Origin: Clostridia bacterium
GTDB taxonomy: Bacteria; Bacillota_A; Clostridia; UBA1212; UBA1255
Direction: 5' to 3'
Assembly: GCA_017522515.1 (NCBI GenBank)
Contig: JAFWZH010000225.1
Coordinates: 1-10,471, forward strand
Length of the DNA: 10,471 nucleotides
Position 1 is the first letter of the stretch; the number at the start of each line of letters is the position of its first letter. The notes under the pieces are model-generated. The model searched no databases and was not told the origin of the DNA. It worked only from the letters and a program-made list of their open reading frames with translations. Made by a program: the position numbers and the translations under genes. Shown in pieces: positions 1 through 7,799 of the stretch.

Positions 1-703
1 AATGAGGTCTCGTGACCCAGAACTGGATTCAAGTTGGGGTACAATTTGTACCCCTACTCGAATGAAAGCTGCTGATGGAAAATTCTATAAGACGCAAGCT
101 GCTGATTTAGAAGGAATTTTCCGTATTATCCAGTCTGTTCCGTCCAAGAAGGCGGAACCTATAAAGCAGTGGCTTGCCGAAGTTGGCGCACAGCGTATTG
201 ACCAGATGATAGACCCCGAACAGACTTTCCAGATGGCTGTCGAGGATTATCGTAGGCAAGGTTACAGCGAGCGTTGAATAAACGAACGCATGAAATCCAT
301 ACAGATGCGTAAGGAGCTGACCGACGAGTGGAAACGCTCTGGGATTACAGAGCAGCGCGATTTTGCCATACTAACCAATGTGCTGACAAAGGCGTGGAGC
401 GGTTTTACAACTGGCGAATACAAGAAATACAAGGGGCTTACCAAAGAGAATCTGCGCGACAATATGACCAACATTGAGCTTGCTCTTAATACTCTTGCCG
501 AAGTTGCAACAACCGAGTATTCGCGTCAGTCGAATCCGCAAACAATGGCCGAGAGTAGCCGTATTGCCAAGGAAGGTGGCGAGGTGGCAAAAGAGGCGCG
601 TGAAACAATGGAACGCCGCCTTGGGCGCTCGCTTGTATCACCTGAGCGAGCCAGCGACTATATAAAAAGCATAGAGCCAAGCGAGGATGAGAGGCCAAAC
701 TGA
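1..703 (+). pseudogene. BRO/DinD-like (phage antirepressor-type) gene, broken by an in-frame TGA; 5' end outside window
   Basis: Two open stretches, 2-277 and 290-703, lie in the same frame and are separated by one TGA at 275-277. Read through, they make one continuous protein matching the BRO-N/DinD-like family: IQSVPSKKAEPIKQWLAEVG, then DPEQ, YRRQGYSE, KSIQMRKELTDEW, FAILTNVL, KGLTKENLRDNMTN and a C-terminal KEGGEVAKEARE. As I recall the family, a Trp sits where the stop is (a SE-x-W-INxR pattern), so TGG to TGA is the simplest explanation. The reading frame is already open at base 1, and the missing N-terminal part should lie upstream, so the ATG at 2 is probably internal. Family members resemble phage antirepressors and the damage-inducible DinD. 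The native role in this genome is unknown. Base composition is more GC-rich than the defence genes downstream. Alternatives are a sequencing error or TGA readthrough. Confidence 0.8.
290..703 (+). CDS. Possible reinitiated C-terminal fragment of the broken BRO/DinD-like gene
   Basis: This 137-aa open frame begins at an ATG 12 bases after the TGA that splits the parent gene and runs to a TGA at 701-703. It carries the family's C-terminal half: MRKELTDEWKRSG near the start, FAILTNVL, GLTKENLRDNMTN around the middle and a Lys/Glu-rich tail with GGEVAKEAR. The ATG is probably an internal Met codon of the intact gene rather than an evolved start, and I see no clear ribosome binding site in front of it. 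It could be translated by reinitiation after the premature stop. A product would lack the N-terminal DNA-binding-type BRO region. I list it because an automatic annotation would call it as a gene; I regard it as a remnant. Confidence 0.4.
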   Translation: MKSIQMRKELTDEWKRSGITEQRDFAILTNVLTKAWSGFTTGEYKKYKGLTKENLRDNMTNIELALNTLAEVATTEYSRQSNPQTMAESSRIAKEGGEVAKEARETMERRLGRSLVSPERASDYIKSIEPSEDERPN

Positions 704-776
704 CGGATGGGGAATAAACACATATTCGCCTAAAAAACATTCTGCTATGCCAATTTCCGATTGTTGATAAGTTTAT

Positions 777-807
777 TATGAAACAAACGTAAGTTTTTGT
801 AAATTTG
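777..807 (+). promoter_or_regulatory. Candidate Bacteroidota-type promoter for the R-M operon
   Basis: TAAATTTG at 800-807 matches the Bacteroidota -7 consensus TAnnTTTG exactly. TATG at 777-780, 19 bases upstream, is a 3-of-4 match to the -33 TTTG element. Transcription would begin around 812-815, giving a leader of about 15-18 bases that includes the purine run AAAAAGG (814-820) before the ATG at 830. The element sits in the only sizeable gap before the defence genes. Pattern match only; AT-rich DNA yields such matches by chance. Confidence 0.45.
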
Positions 808-829
808 CAGAGTAAAAAGGTAATCATAT

Positions 830-3091
830 ATGGAAATTCGAATAACGGAAAATAAAATATTTGCGCCACTAAAAAATAAGTGGTTGGTGCTTACTCCAGA
901 AGAGAAAGTGCGCCAAGAATATATAAAACGCTTAGTTGACAATTATGGCTATACATATGAGCAAATGCGGCAAGAAGTCATGGTTGCAGAAGTAAACGGA
1001 CGAGGCACAGGCAACGCGCGTGCGGATATTGTCGTGTGGGCATCTCCTGAGCAAGTAGAAAAAGAAGCTCCAGTGATAGTGGTAGAATGTAAGGCTGAGA
1101 ACATAACCATATCTGAGGGAGATTACAGACAAGGCTCTCACTATGCCCGTTATACTAGAGCGTCGTTTTTCGTGACTACGAACCTCAAACAAACAAAAGT
1201 TTTTAAGGTTAATCTGGAAGGCTTTCCCAAAGACTTAGGAGATGAGATCTTGGATATTCCTTCTCTTGAAGAGCTGAAGGATAAAAGGAAAATGGAAGAA
1301 ATCATGAATAGAACAAAAAGTTTTACTCGTGAGGAATTCAGCCGACTTTTGTTCAGATGTCACAATATCATTAGAAATAATGATAAACTTTCTCCAGAAG
1401 CCGCTTTTGATGAGATTAGTAAAATCTTGTTTATGAAGATACGGTACGAACGTAATCCGAATGAAGATAATATCTTTTCTCTCAAGCAGTTCAAGAAAGA
1501 AGAGGCTCATTATGAGAAGAATATCCGTCCTGTCAATATACAAAGAAATGGTCCTAAAGATGATATTCCATACATGGACTATTGGTTTGAATTGACAAAA
1601 GCACAGTTTGCAAAAGACGATTTATTTGATCCAAATGATACTATCAAAATCAAGCAAACAAGTTTTGAAGCAATTGTTAAAGAGCTCCAAAAATACAATC
1701 TTTCTACCACATCTGATGATGTGAAAGGTATCGCTTTTGAGAAGTTCTTAGGCAAAACTTTCCGTGGTGAGTTAGGGCAGTTCTTTACTCCGCGAACCAT
1801 CGTAGATTTTATGGTGGAATTACTTGACCCGCAAGAAGGCGAGATTATATGTGACCCCTGTTGTGGTAGTGGCGGCTTTCTGATAAAGGCATTTGAATAT
1901 GTGCGCGAGAAAATAGAGCAAGATATAAAGTGCCAGAAAGAGCAGATAACAAAATCAGTCCTGGGTGAGAATATATCTTCAGATTCTGAAACAAATGATG
2001 AAGAACGCGCAAAGATCAATCCCTACATAGAAGCATTAGAGCGCGAGTTAAACACTTCTTATGAAGGTGGTCGTTTGCATCATCTGGCTAATGATTGTAT
2101 TTTCGGTACTGACGCTAACCCGCGAATGGCTCATACATCCAAGATGAATATGATTATGCACGGTGATGGACATTGTGGTGTTCACCATAGAGATGGTTTG
2201 TTGAATATCAACGGTATTTTTGAGGACCGTTTTGATGTGATTTTGACGAATCCGCCATTTGGTTCGCGTGTGGAAAAATCATCAAAAGTGACGGATGCTG
2301 ATTGTATAACTAATCCTCAAAAAATAAAAGAATACGAAGAAAAGTACGGAAAAGAGGTATATCAAAAAGCCATGTCACAAGTTAATGACAATGTTGGCAA
2401 ATCTTTGTTAAGTCTCTATGACGTGGGCAAGTTAAGCGGTTTGACGGAAGTCCTTTTTGTTGAGCGTTGTCTGCGACTTCTGAAGCCCGGCGGACGTTTG
2501 GGAATTGTTTTGCCCGAAGGTGTTTTGAATACGACCAATCAGCAAAATATTCGAGAACTTTTTGAGGGTATGGGGAAGATAATACTGATTACTTCTATTC
2601 CCCAAGATGTATTTGTAGCATCAGGGGCAACTGTAAAACCCAGTATCGTGTTCTTCAAGAAATTTACAGAAGAAGAAAAGGCGCAATATATGGACGCACA
2701 AAAGAAAGCTCGCTTACAAGTTGAGACTCAATATGCATCACAACTTACAGAACTTCAAGCGTTCATTGATAATAAAGAAAATTCTCGCAAAGATATTAAA
2801 ATCAAGAAAGCAGAGTTAAAAGTTTTGAGAGACCAGATAGAACAGGAAATAAAGCCAATTGTAAAGCAATTATTCGATTATCAAATTCCTGTTGCTCAAA
2901 TTGAAAAAGCCGGTATCACTACAACCGGTGCAGAGTGTGAAAATGAGTTGAGAGATCTACTCAAAGAATATGTGCCGTATAGAACGGAAAATAATTTATG
3001 GTATTCCGAAACATCGCATTATGCATACAAGGCGGAAAACTGCAATATTTATAAGCAATTAAATGGTGGCTCATGGGAGAAACTCAATTAA
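830..3091 (+). CDS. hsdM: Fused restriction-modification protein: N-terminal PD-(D/E)XK (HsdR-N-like) nuclease plus HsdM-type N6-adenine methylase
   Basis: A 753-aa protein joining nuclease and methylase. Residues about 20-130 look like the N-terminal nuclease domain of type I R subunits: VRQEY near 27-31, D66 in RADIVVW and E86-C-K88 in VVECKAE, a complete PD-(D/E)XK set. Residues about 165-320 form the HsdM helical region, ending in GELGQFFTPR. The methylase core follows: SAM motif I DPCCGSGGF at 342-350 and catalytic motif IV NPPF at 474-477, the signature of N6-adenine methylases. About 613-700 is Lys/Glu-rich and probably coiled. There is no DEAD-box helicase motor, so cleavage should be local, without the translocation of true type I enzymes. 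A fused R-M chain plus a separate S subunit recalls the type IIB enzyme BcgI. The gene overlaps hsdS by 19 bases if hsdS starts at 3073. Start 830 has a purine-rich AAAAAGG 9 bases upstream. Confidence 0.92.
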   Translation: MEIRITENKIFAPLKNKWLVLTPEEKVRQEYIKRLVDNYGYTYEQMRQEVMVAEVNGRGTGNARADIVVWASPEQVEKEAPVIVVECKAENITISEGDYRQGSHYARYTRASFFVTTNLKQTKVFKVNLEGFPKDLGDEILDIPSLEELKDKRKMEEIMNRTKSFTREEFSRLLFRCHNIIRNNDKLSPEAAFDEISKILFMKIRYERNPNEDNIFSLKQFKKEEAHYEKNIRPVNIQRNGPKDDIPYMDYWFELTKAQFAKDDLFDPNDTIKIKQTSFEAIVKELQKYNLSTTSDDVKGIAFEKFLGKTFRGELGQFFTPRTIVDFMVELLDPQEGEIICDPCCGSGGFLIKAFEYVREKIEQDIKCQKEQITKSVLGENISSDSETNDEERAKINPYIEALERELNTSYEGGRLHHLANDCIFGTDANPRMAHTSKMNMIMHGDGHCGVHHRDGLLNINGIFEDRFDVILTNPPFGSRVEKSSKVTDADCITNPQKIKEYEEKYGKEVYQKAMSQVNDNVGKSLLSLYDVGKLSGLTEVLFVERCLRLLKPGGRLGIVLPEGVLNTTNQQNIRELFEGMGKIILITSIPQDVFVASGATVKPSIVFFKKFTEEEKAQYMDAQKKARLQVETQYASQLTELQAFIDNKENSRKDIKIKKAELKVLRDQIEQEIKPIVKQLFDYQIPVAQIEKAGITTTGAECENELRDLLKEYVPYRTENNLWYSETSHYAYKAENCNIYKQLNGGSWEKLN

Positions 3092-4434
3092 CGTCAATGA
3101 ATTATCTCAATATTATATCATATCGAAGGTTATTCAATTGGAGTGCCGCGCATTTGTTGGGTAATGATTTGTGTTTTGCAAAGCGTTATCCATTAGTCAG
3201 AATAGGTCTTTTGCTGAAACCCAATCGGAATATTATCAAAGTTGAAGATAATGTTGACTATAAACAAGTTAGACTAAAAACAAATGGCGGTGGAGCAGAT
3301 TTGCGAGGCATTAAAGTAGGAAAGGATATTGGAACAAAAAAACAATATCAAATATCTACGGGACAATTCATAATGTCTAAAATTGATGCGCGTAATGGTG
3401 CTTTTGGAATTGTTGATGATAGTTTGAATGGGGCTATAGTAACTGCTGATTTTCCTGTGTTTGATGTTGATAAGGAGAAACTGAATCCCGCATATTTGCA
3501 ACTGCTTTCTAGTACAAAACAATTTATAAAATTTGCACAAAGTTGTAGCCGAGGCACAACCAATAGGCAAAGAATAGACGTTAAACAATTTCTTGACTTG
3601 GAAATTCCACTTCCTTCATTGGAAGAACAAAATGCGATAGTCGCTGCTTATAACGAATCTTTTGATATTGCAAAACAATATGAGAAGCAAGCTGATGAAA
3701 AAGAAGATAGCATACAGCAATATATCGATACACAATTAGGCATTAATAATGTGAATAATACTTCTTATGATAATGGGGAGCAATATTCATATTTGAGATT
3801 TTATCATTTAAAAGATATACTGAGATGGGACTGCTATAATCAAAGTATAAGCACTCAGAGCCAATTTTATCAAACGATTACATTATCAAATCTTATCGTT
3901 GAAAAGCCCAAGTACGGAGCTGGTTATAAGGCATCTAGAAAATTGAATGAAATAAGATATATTAGAATTACTGATATTAATGAGGATGGTACATTAAACG
4001 AAGATTTTGTTTCGGCAGATCAATATGATGAACAGTATTTGCTAAAACAAGATGACTTTTTAATTGCTCGTTCTGGTAATACTGTCGGTAAGACATTCTT
4101 ATATGATGAAATTTATGGTAAAGCAATTTACGCAGGCTATTTGATAAAGTTCGTATTAGATAAATCCAAAATAAATCCTCAATATCTGTTGGCTTATACT
4201 AAATCTAAGGTGTTTAAACAATGGATACAAGGAAATATGCGTGTTTCTGCTCAGCCAAATATAAATAGTCAACAATATTTAGAATCTCCAATAATTGTTC
4301 CCCCAATGGATGTGCAGAATGAAATAGTGAGACATATATCTGAACTCAAGGAGCAAATAAAATCGCTCCGTGCTCTTGCAGTTACTACTCGTGCTGCTGC
4401 TAATCAACAATTTGAAAATAAAATATTTGAATAA
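3073..4434 (+). CDS. hsdS: Specificity subunit HsdS with two target recognition domains
   Basis: A 453-aa protein with the duplicated type I S-subunit plan. TRD1 spans about 20-180 and ends in LEIPLPSLEEQNAIV (176-190). A helical spacer covers about 184-222. TRD2 spans about 243-408, and its end repeats the pattern as SPIIVPPMDVQNEIVRHI (405-422). A second helix covers about 412-450. In this family each TRD reads one half of a bipartite DNA target and the helices set the spacing and dock the methylase. Partner: the R-M fusion protein encoded just upstream. ATG 3073 lies inside the upstream gene; ATG 3097, 5 bases after the upstream stop, is an equally possible start that would remove eight residues. 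The gene is more AT-rich than the methylase gene, as is usual for exchangeable S genes. No second S gene or inverted TRD copy is in the window, so shufflon-type switching is not supported. Confidence 0.93.
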   Translation: MGETQLTSMNYLNIISYRRLFNWSAAHLLGNDLCFAKRYPLVRIGLLLKPNRNIIKVEDNVDYKQVRLKTNGGGADLRGIKVGKDIGTKKQYQISTGQFIMSKIDARNGAFGIVDDSLNGAIVTADFPVFDVDKEKLNPAYLQLLSSTKQFIKFAQSCSRGTTNRQRIDVKQFLDLEIPLPSLEEQNAIVAAYNESFDIAKQYEKQADEKEDSIQQYIDTQLGINNVNNTSYDNGEQYSYLRFYHLKDILRWDCYNQSISTQSQFYQTITLSNLIVEKPKYGAGYKASRKLNEIRYIRITDINEDGTLNEDFVSADQYDEQYLLKQDDFLIARSGNTVGKTFLYDEIYGKAIYAGYLIKFVLDKSKINPQYLLAYTKSKVFKQWIQGNMRVSAQPNINSQQYLESPIIVPPMDVQNEIVRHISELKEQIKSLRALAVTTRAAANQQFENKIFE

Positions 4435-4435
4435 T

Positions 4436-5029
4436 ATGGCAGAAATTACATTAGCTTCACTTATAGAAGAACAGAAAAAGCGTATTTCTCAATTGAAATA
4501 TGTTCCAGATCCACCTGGCTGTTTTGGCTTTGCCTACTATCATTATGAAAAATCAGACGAATATCAAAAATGGCTGGCGACAACAAATCGGTTTATCGGA
4601 ATTAATTTCCCTAATGACAAAGATGTATCGGAGTTTGAGAAGGTCAGTAAAGAAGAAATAACTCCCCAACAACAGCAAAAGTTGTTGGCAATACTAGAAG
4701 CATTTGCTGATTTACCATCAATAGTTCCTCAAAAGAATAATGAAAAGACAGAAAGGGGGGTAAATATTACTGCCAATATCAATAATACAAATAGTCAATC
4801 ACAGAATCAGGAACAATCTGTAGCTGTTAACATCTTCCTTGAAGCAATAAAGGATGATCTGACAGGGAGGCAGGTTAAAGAGTTAAAAGAAGTAATTGCT
4901 GAATCTGATGGTGATAAAAAAAAGGCAAGGGATGGCATTATTGCTAAACTAAAATCTTTTGGTTCTGATGTCGCCTCAAATATTGTTGCAAACATTATCA
5001 CCAATCCTTTGATATGGTCAAGTCTATAA
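4436..5029 (+). CDS. Unrecognised 197-aa protein between hsdS and the Septu-like pair
   Basis: I do not recognise this family. The start at 4436 is chosen because it begins one base after the hsdS stop; an in-frame ATG at 4370 would put 66 bases inside hsdS and add an unlikely Leu-rich head. Three parts are visible. Residues 1-75 are charged and helical (ASLIEEQKKRISQLKYVPDP near the start, then SDEYQKWLATTNRFI). Residues about 102-128 are an Asn/Gln/Ser-rich linker around NITANINNTNSQSQNQEQS. Residues about 132-197 contain IFLEAIKDDLTGRQVKELKE, then end in a small-residue, hydrophobic stretch GSDVASNIVANIITNPL. The tail could be a helical membrane or assembly element (inference). Tight coupling to hsdS suggests co-transcription, and it could belong to either neighbouring system. 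An A8 run at 4916-4923 is the only slippage-prone site; the frame is intact as read. Confidence 0.8.
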   Translation: MAEITLASLIEEQKKRISQLKYVPDPPGCFGFAYYHYEKSDEYQKWLATTNRFIGINFPNDKDVSEFEKVSKEEITPQQQQKLLAILEAFADLPSIVPQKNNEKTERGVNITANINNTNSQSQNQEQSVAVNIFLEAIKDDLTGRQVKELKEVIAESDGDKKKARDGIIAKLKSFGSDVASNIVANIITNPLIWSSL

Positions 5030-5047
5030 TAATAAGAAGATATCATT

Positions 5048-6484
5048 ATGAGAATAAAAAGCTTAAAAGTTCAAGATTTCTTTATACTGAAAGATTTCAA
5101 AATTGACTTTAACGACAATCTTTCAGTGTTAATCGGAGAAAACGGAAGCGGAAAATCAACAATTTTGGAATTGATTGCAGATATTTTTGGTCATCTACAC
5201 AAGTTCTTTATATTGGGTGATAAAACAGCAGGGTTTGTCCAGAATTATGAAATTATATATGATTTTGTAAAGGAAGGTCAATCATATATAATAGAAATAC
5301 ATAGTCGTGAATATGTAGATAGCCGTTATTGCACATTTGTTCCTCAAATATGGGTGAATGAGGAAGAGTTGTCAATATCTCAAATAGAAAAGAAATATGG
5401 CGGGATGAAGACATTTCTACCAACCAAAACCATACTTGGATATGCCGGAATTTCTGAGCATCTTTGTCTTCTTAGTCAGCATTTTGAGGAAAAGTTTAAG
5501 AAAGATATTATACAAGCAAACAATGAGTATTCATTATCGCCATTGAATTTGCCCAAGAGTCGTCCGTTTATATACATAAAGCCAGAACATCTTTCGATGC
5601 TTGTTTTAGTGTTATTGATGTCTAATGATAAAAGAGATTTGAATTTTATTAAAGATTACCTATATATTGATAAATATTCGTGTAATATTGATCTTGTTTT
5701 TAAGAAACCTTATTGGGCAAAAAATAGTATAGAAGAATTATGGGGGATATATGGAAATGTTGCCTCACAGTTTTTTGAAACGGTAGAAGTTTTTGCTGAC
5801 AAGAAAAAACAAGAGAAAGACACTATAATTTATCATTTTGAAGGAACAATTAATTTGGAAGTAGCATTTGCAGATTTAAATGCTAAAAATAAAGATATTG
5901 CTTTTACTATCTTTGATACCTTGTTATATGATGACTTACTATCAGAAATCAACATCTCATGGGACTTGGATAACGGAGATGAAATGAGCTTAGATCGATT
6001 GAGTGAAGGACAGAAACAAATAGTATTGACTCAGGGAGTAAATATGGTATTTGGTGAAGTAGAGAAAAATTTACTCTACTTATACGATGAGCCTGACGTA
6101 TTCTTGCATCCTCAGTGGCAACAAGAATACGTTTCTAAGTTCCAATTACATAATAATTTATCGCATGTTATAATAACAACTCATAATCCAATATTAATCG
6201 GAAATCTTCAAAAAGAACAAATCCACGAAATTCATTATGGCAAAATAGTTGAATCTAACAATTATTCTTTTGGACGTGATGTAAACTCTATACTTGAAGA
6301 CTATTTCAATGTGAAAGAACGAAATAAACAAGGTAATGAGCTTATAAATAACTTCTATAACTCGATGCATGCTAAAGATTATGATAGAGCTGAAGATTAT
6401 TTAAATGAATTAAAAAAGAATTTTGGAACAGAGGATGTTTCAACTGTAAGGGCAGAATCATTGTTTGACGATTTAGCAGAATGA
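5048..6484 (+). CDS. ptuA: PtuA-like ATPase of a Septu-type defence system
   Basis: A 478-aa ABC/SMC-like ATPase with all core motifs. Walker A is GENGSGKST at 30-38, the ABC signature LSEGQ is at 318-322, Walker B LLYLYDEPD is at 342-350 and the switch His is in ITTHN at 376-380. The N-terminus MRIKSLKVQDFFILKDFKI is typical of RecF/OLD-type ATPases. No TOPRIM domain is seen, which separates it from OLD nucleases. The C-terminal part (NSILEDYFNV at 413-422 followed by a charged helical tail) fits PtuA, where an AAA_21-type ATPase pairs with an HNH nuclease. The next gene is such a nuclease and overlaps by four bases (ATGA), which strongly supports the pair. In Septu the ATPase assembles with PtuB and controls its DNA cleavage; nucleotide depletion has been reported as a release signal. 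AAGAAG sits a few bases before the ATG. It lies 18 bases after the previous stop. Confidence 0.87.
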   Translation: MRIKSLKVQDFFILKDFKIDFNDNLSVLIGENGSGKSTILELIADIFGHLHKFFILGDKTAGFVQNYEIIYDFVKEGQSYIIEIHSREYVDSRYCTFVPQIWVNEEELSISQIEKKYGGMKTFLPTKTILGYAGISEHLCLLSQHFEEKFKKDIIQANNEYSLSPLNLPKSRPFIYIKPEHLSMLVLVLLMSNDKRDLNFIKDYLYIDKYSCNIDLVFKKPYWAKNSIEELWGIYGNVASQFFETVEVFADKKKQEKDTIIYHFEGTINLEVAFADLNAKNKDIAFTIFDTLLYDDLLSEINISWDLDNGDEMSLDRLSEGQKQIVLTQGVNMVFGEVEKNLLYLYDEPDVFLHPQWQQEYVSKFQLHNNLSHVIITTHNPILIGNLQKEQIHEIHYGKIVESNNYSFGRDVNSILEDYFNVKERNKQGNELINNFYNSMHAKDYDRAEDYLNELKKNFGTEDVSTVRAESLFDDLAE

Positions 6485-7170
6485 AATATATTAATAGTAG
6501 AAATAATGAACCTGTACAATTGACCGATTATAGAGAGAATACCCCAAATGCCACCTATGATGGTCTTGGAACTGATGTAAAAGATGTTATTAGGAATAGT
6601 TTGCTTGATGAGCAAGGCTATATATGTGCATATTGTATGTGCAAAATAGACAACAGTAGTAAATGTACAATAGAGCACTATATTTCCCAAAAGCGCCATA
6701 AGAATTCCCCCTATTCTGATGAAGTGCACAAGCGCCAATCTCTTCTATATTCAAATATGTGTGGTGTATGTAAAAACGATTCAGAGCATTGTGATAAGCT
6801 TAGAGGAAATGCTCCATTGGAAATATTAGACCCGCATAATTCATCCTGTGAAGAGCTAATTACATATCGCTTTGACGGAAAAATTGTACCTACGGGCTGT
6901 GAGGTGGATAAGGTAAATAAGGATATAGAGACCTTAGGATTAGATTGTGATAAATTAGTTAATTTGAGAAAGGCTGTATGGGATGAAATATGGGGTAGAT
7001 TCAAAAAAGAACACAAAAGAAAGGATTGGACAAAGAATTTATTTTTAGACTATGCTAATATGTACCGCACGAAACAACGAAAAAGACATGGCATTATGAA
7101 ATTCCATGCATATTGTAATTTTATAGTTTGGGGATTTGAATATTATGCAAACAATTATAAACATATGTAA
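6481..7170 (+). CDS. ptuB: PtuB-like HNH endonuclease of a Septu-type defence system
   Basis: A 229-aa HNH-family nuclease. It shows C49xxC52 in YICAYC, then IEHYISQKR with the likely catalytic H66, N92 in YSNMCGVC with C94xxC97, and HCDKLRGN at 103-110. Together these form a Cys-braced HNH pattern characteristic of PtuB and of HNH proteins attached to some retrons. The start codon overlaps the ptuA stop (ATGA at 6481-6484), so translation is probably coupled and the two proteins made in fixed ratio. Expected role: the DNA-cutting effector held in check by PtuA. No reverse transcriptase or retron msr/msd-like element is beside it, so this is a stand-alone Septu rather than a retron module. 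The C-terminal third is basic and aromatic (KRHGIMKFHAYCNF near 201-214) and may contact DNA. Confidence 0.87.
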   Translation: MKYINSRNNEPVQLTDYRENTPNATYDGLGTDVKDVIRNSLLDEQGYICAYCMCKIDNSSKCTIEHYISQKRHKNSPYSDEVHKRQSLLYSNMCGVCKNDSEHCDKLRGNAPLEILDPHNSSCEELITYRFDGKIVPTGCEVDKVNKDIETLGLDCDKLVNLRKAVWDEIWGRFKKEHKRKDWTKNLFLDYANMYRTKQRKRHGIMKFHAYCNFIVWGFEYYANNYKHM

Positions 7171-7229
7171 CTATGGGAGTAACATATATTAGATTGATAT
7201 AGAATTCATTAATTGCATTCAGAATTAAA

Positions 7230-7799
7230 ATGGCGAAAAAGAGCGAACAAATATTAACACCATTGGATGAAATAACTGATGGTCAACGATTTCAGCAAAT
7301 TGTTGCCGAGTTTTTTCGTTGCTTTAAAACAGAATCTCATAATTATTCTATTGTGGATGTAAATGTGGAAGATTCTGGTATCGGCACAGATGGAGGTTGT
7401 GATATTTTAGTCGAATTTGTTTTTGAAGATATAATATCTAAACATACTCAAAAATGGATTATTGAATGCAAATGTCATAAAAGTGCGATAGGTGTTAAGG
7501 ATATAAATGCAAATAATATCAATATGATATTAAATAGCAAAAAAGCGGATGGTTATCTGCTAGTTTGTAAAAAAGATGCTTCTTCTAGTCTCAAAAAAAT
7601 GTTTAAGGAAAACAATGAAAGAGAAGAAAAGAAATATTACGTATGGAATGGCGATCAATTTTGGCGACAGTGTATAAAATTCAAGTCTTTAATTGAAGCT
7701 TTTTTCCCTAAATATTATAATAAATTATTTGTAAAGGATGAAAAAGCATTTTCTGCTTTAGCGGACAAATTCGAAAAAGAAGGAGGAATCAAACAATGA
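7230..7799 (+). CDS. Mrr-like PD-(D/E)XK nuclease, coupled to a TIR-like protein
   Basis: A 189-aa single-domain protein. GQRFQQIVAEFF at 18-29 corresponds to the first helix of Mrr_cat nucleases, with a Gln where the family often has Glu; E27 may substitute. GTDGGCDILVEF at 52-63 supplies D58 and WIIECKCH at 76-83 supplies E79-x-K81, completing the PD-(D/E)XK triad. VKDINANNIN (89-98) and ADGYLLVCKKD (106-116) match the later Mrr helix and strand. No methyl-reading or winged-helix domain is attached, so it is not a classic type IV Mrr restriction enzyme. The stop overlaps the start of the next gene (ATGA at 7796-7799), and GGAGG at 7783-7787 gives that gene a good ribosome binding site. The gap to ptuB is 59 bases with no obvious promoter, so it may share that transcript. 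Family-level call; the partner-specific role is unknown. Confidence 0.8.
   Translation: MAKKSEQILTPLDEITDGQRFQQIVAEFFRCFKTESHNYSIVDVNVEDSGIGTDGGCDILVEFVFEDIISKHTQKWIIECKCHKSAIGVKDINANNINMILNSKKADGYLLVCKKDASSSLKKMFKENNEREEKKYYVWNGDQFWRQCIKFKSLIEAFFPKYYNKLFVKDEKAFSALADKFEKEGGIKQ

Noticed and set aside
1..703. Alternative genetic code with TGA as Trp
   Set aside because: TGA ends ptuA, the Mrr-like gene and the YhcG-type gene at natural protein ends, and readthrough there would run into the next overlapping gene.
486..869. Minus-strand open frames, here and under most genes
   Set aside because: They overlap well-supported + strand genes, show no recognisable domains and have shadow-type compositions.
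3073..4434. Phase-variable hsdS inversion system
   Set aside because: No second S gene, inverted TRD copy or recombinase is in the window.
4370..4436. Upstream in-frame ATG extending the unknown protein into hsdS
   Set aside because: It would add a Leu-rich head encoded entirely within the hsdS C-terminal helix; the ATG at 4436 directly after the hsdS stop is far more natural.
4916..4923. A8 run as a programmed frameshift site
   Set aside because: The zero frame continues to a sensible end, and no stimulatory hairpin or alternative long frame is visible; homopolymers are common in AT-rich DNA.
7171..7229. Promoter in the ptuB to Mrr gap
   Set aside because: No TAnnTTTG element is present; the gap is AT-rich with only weak partial matches.
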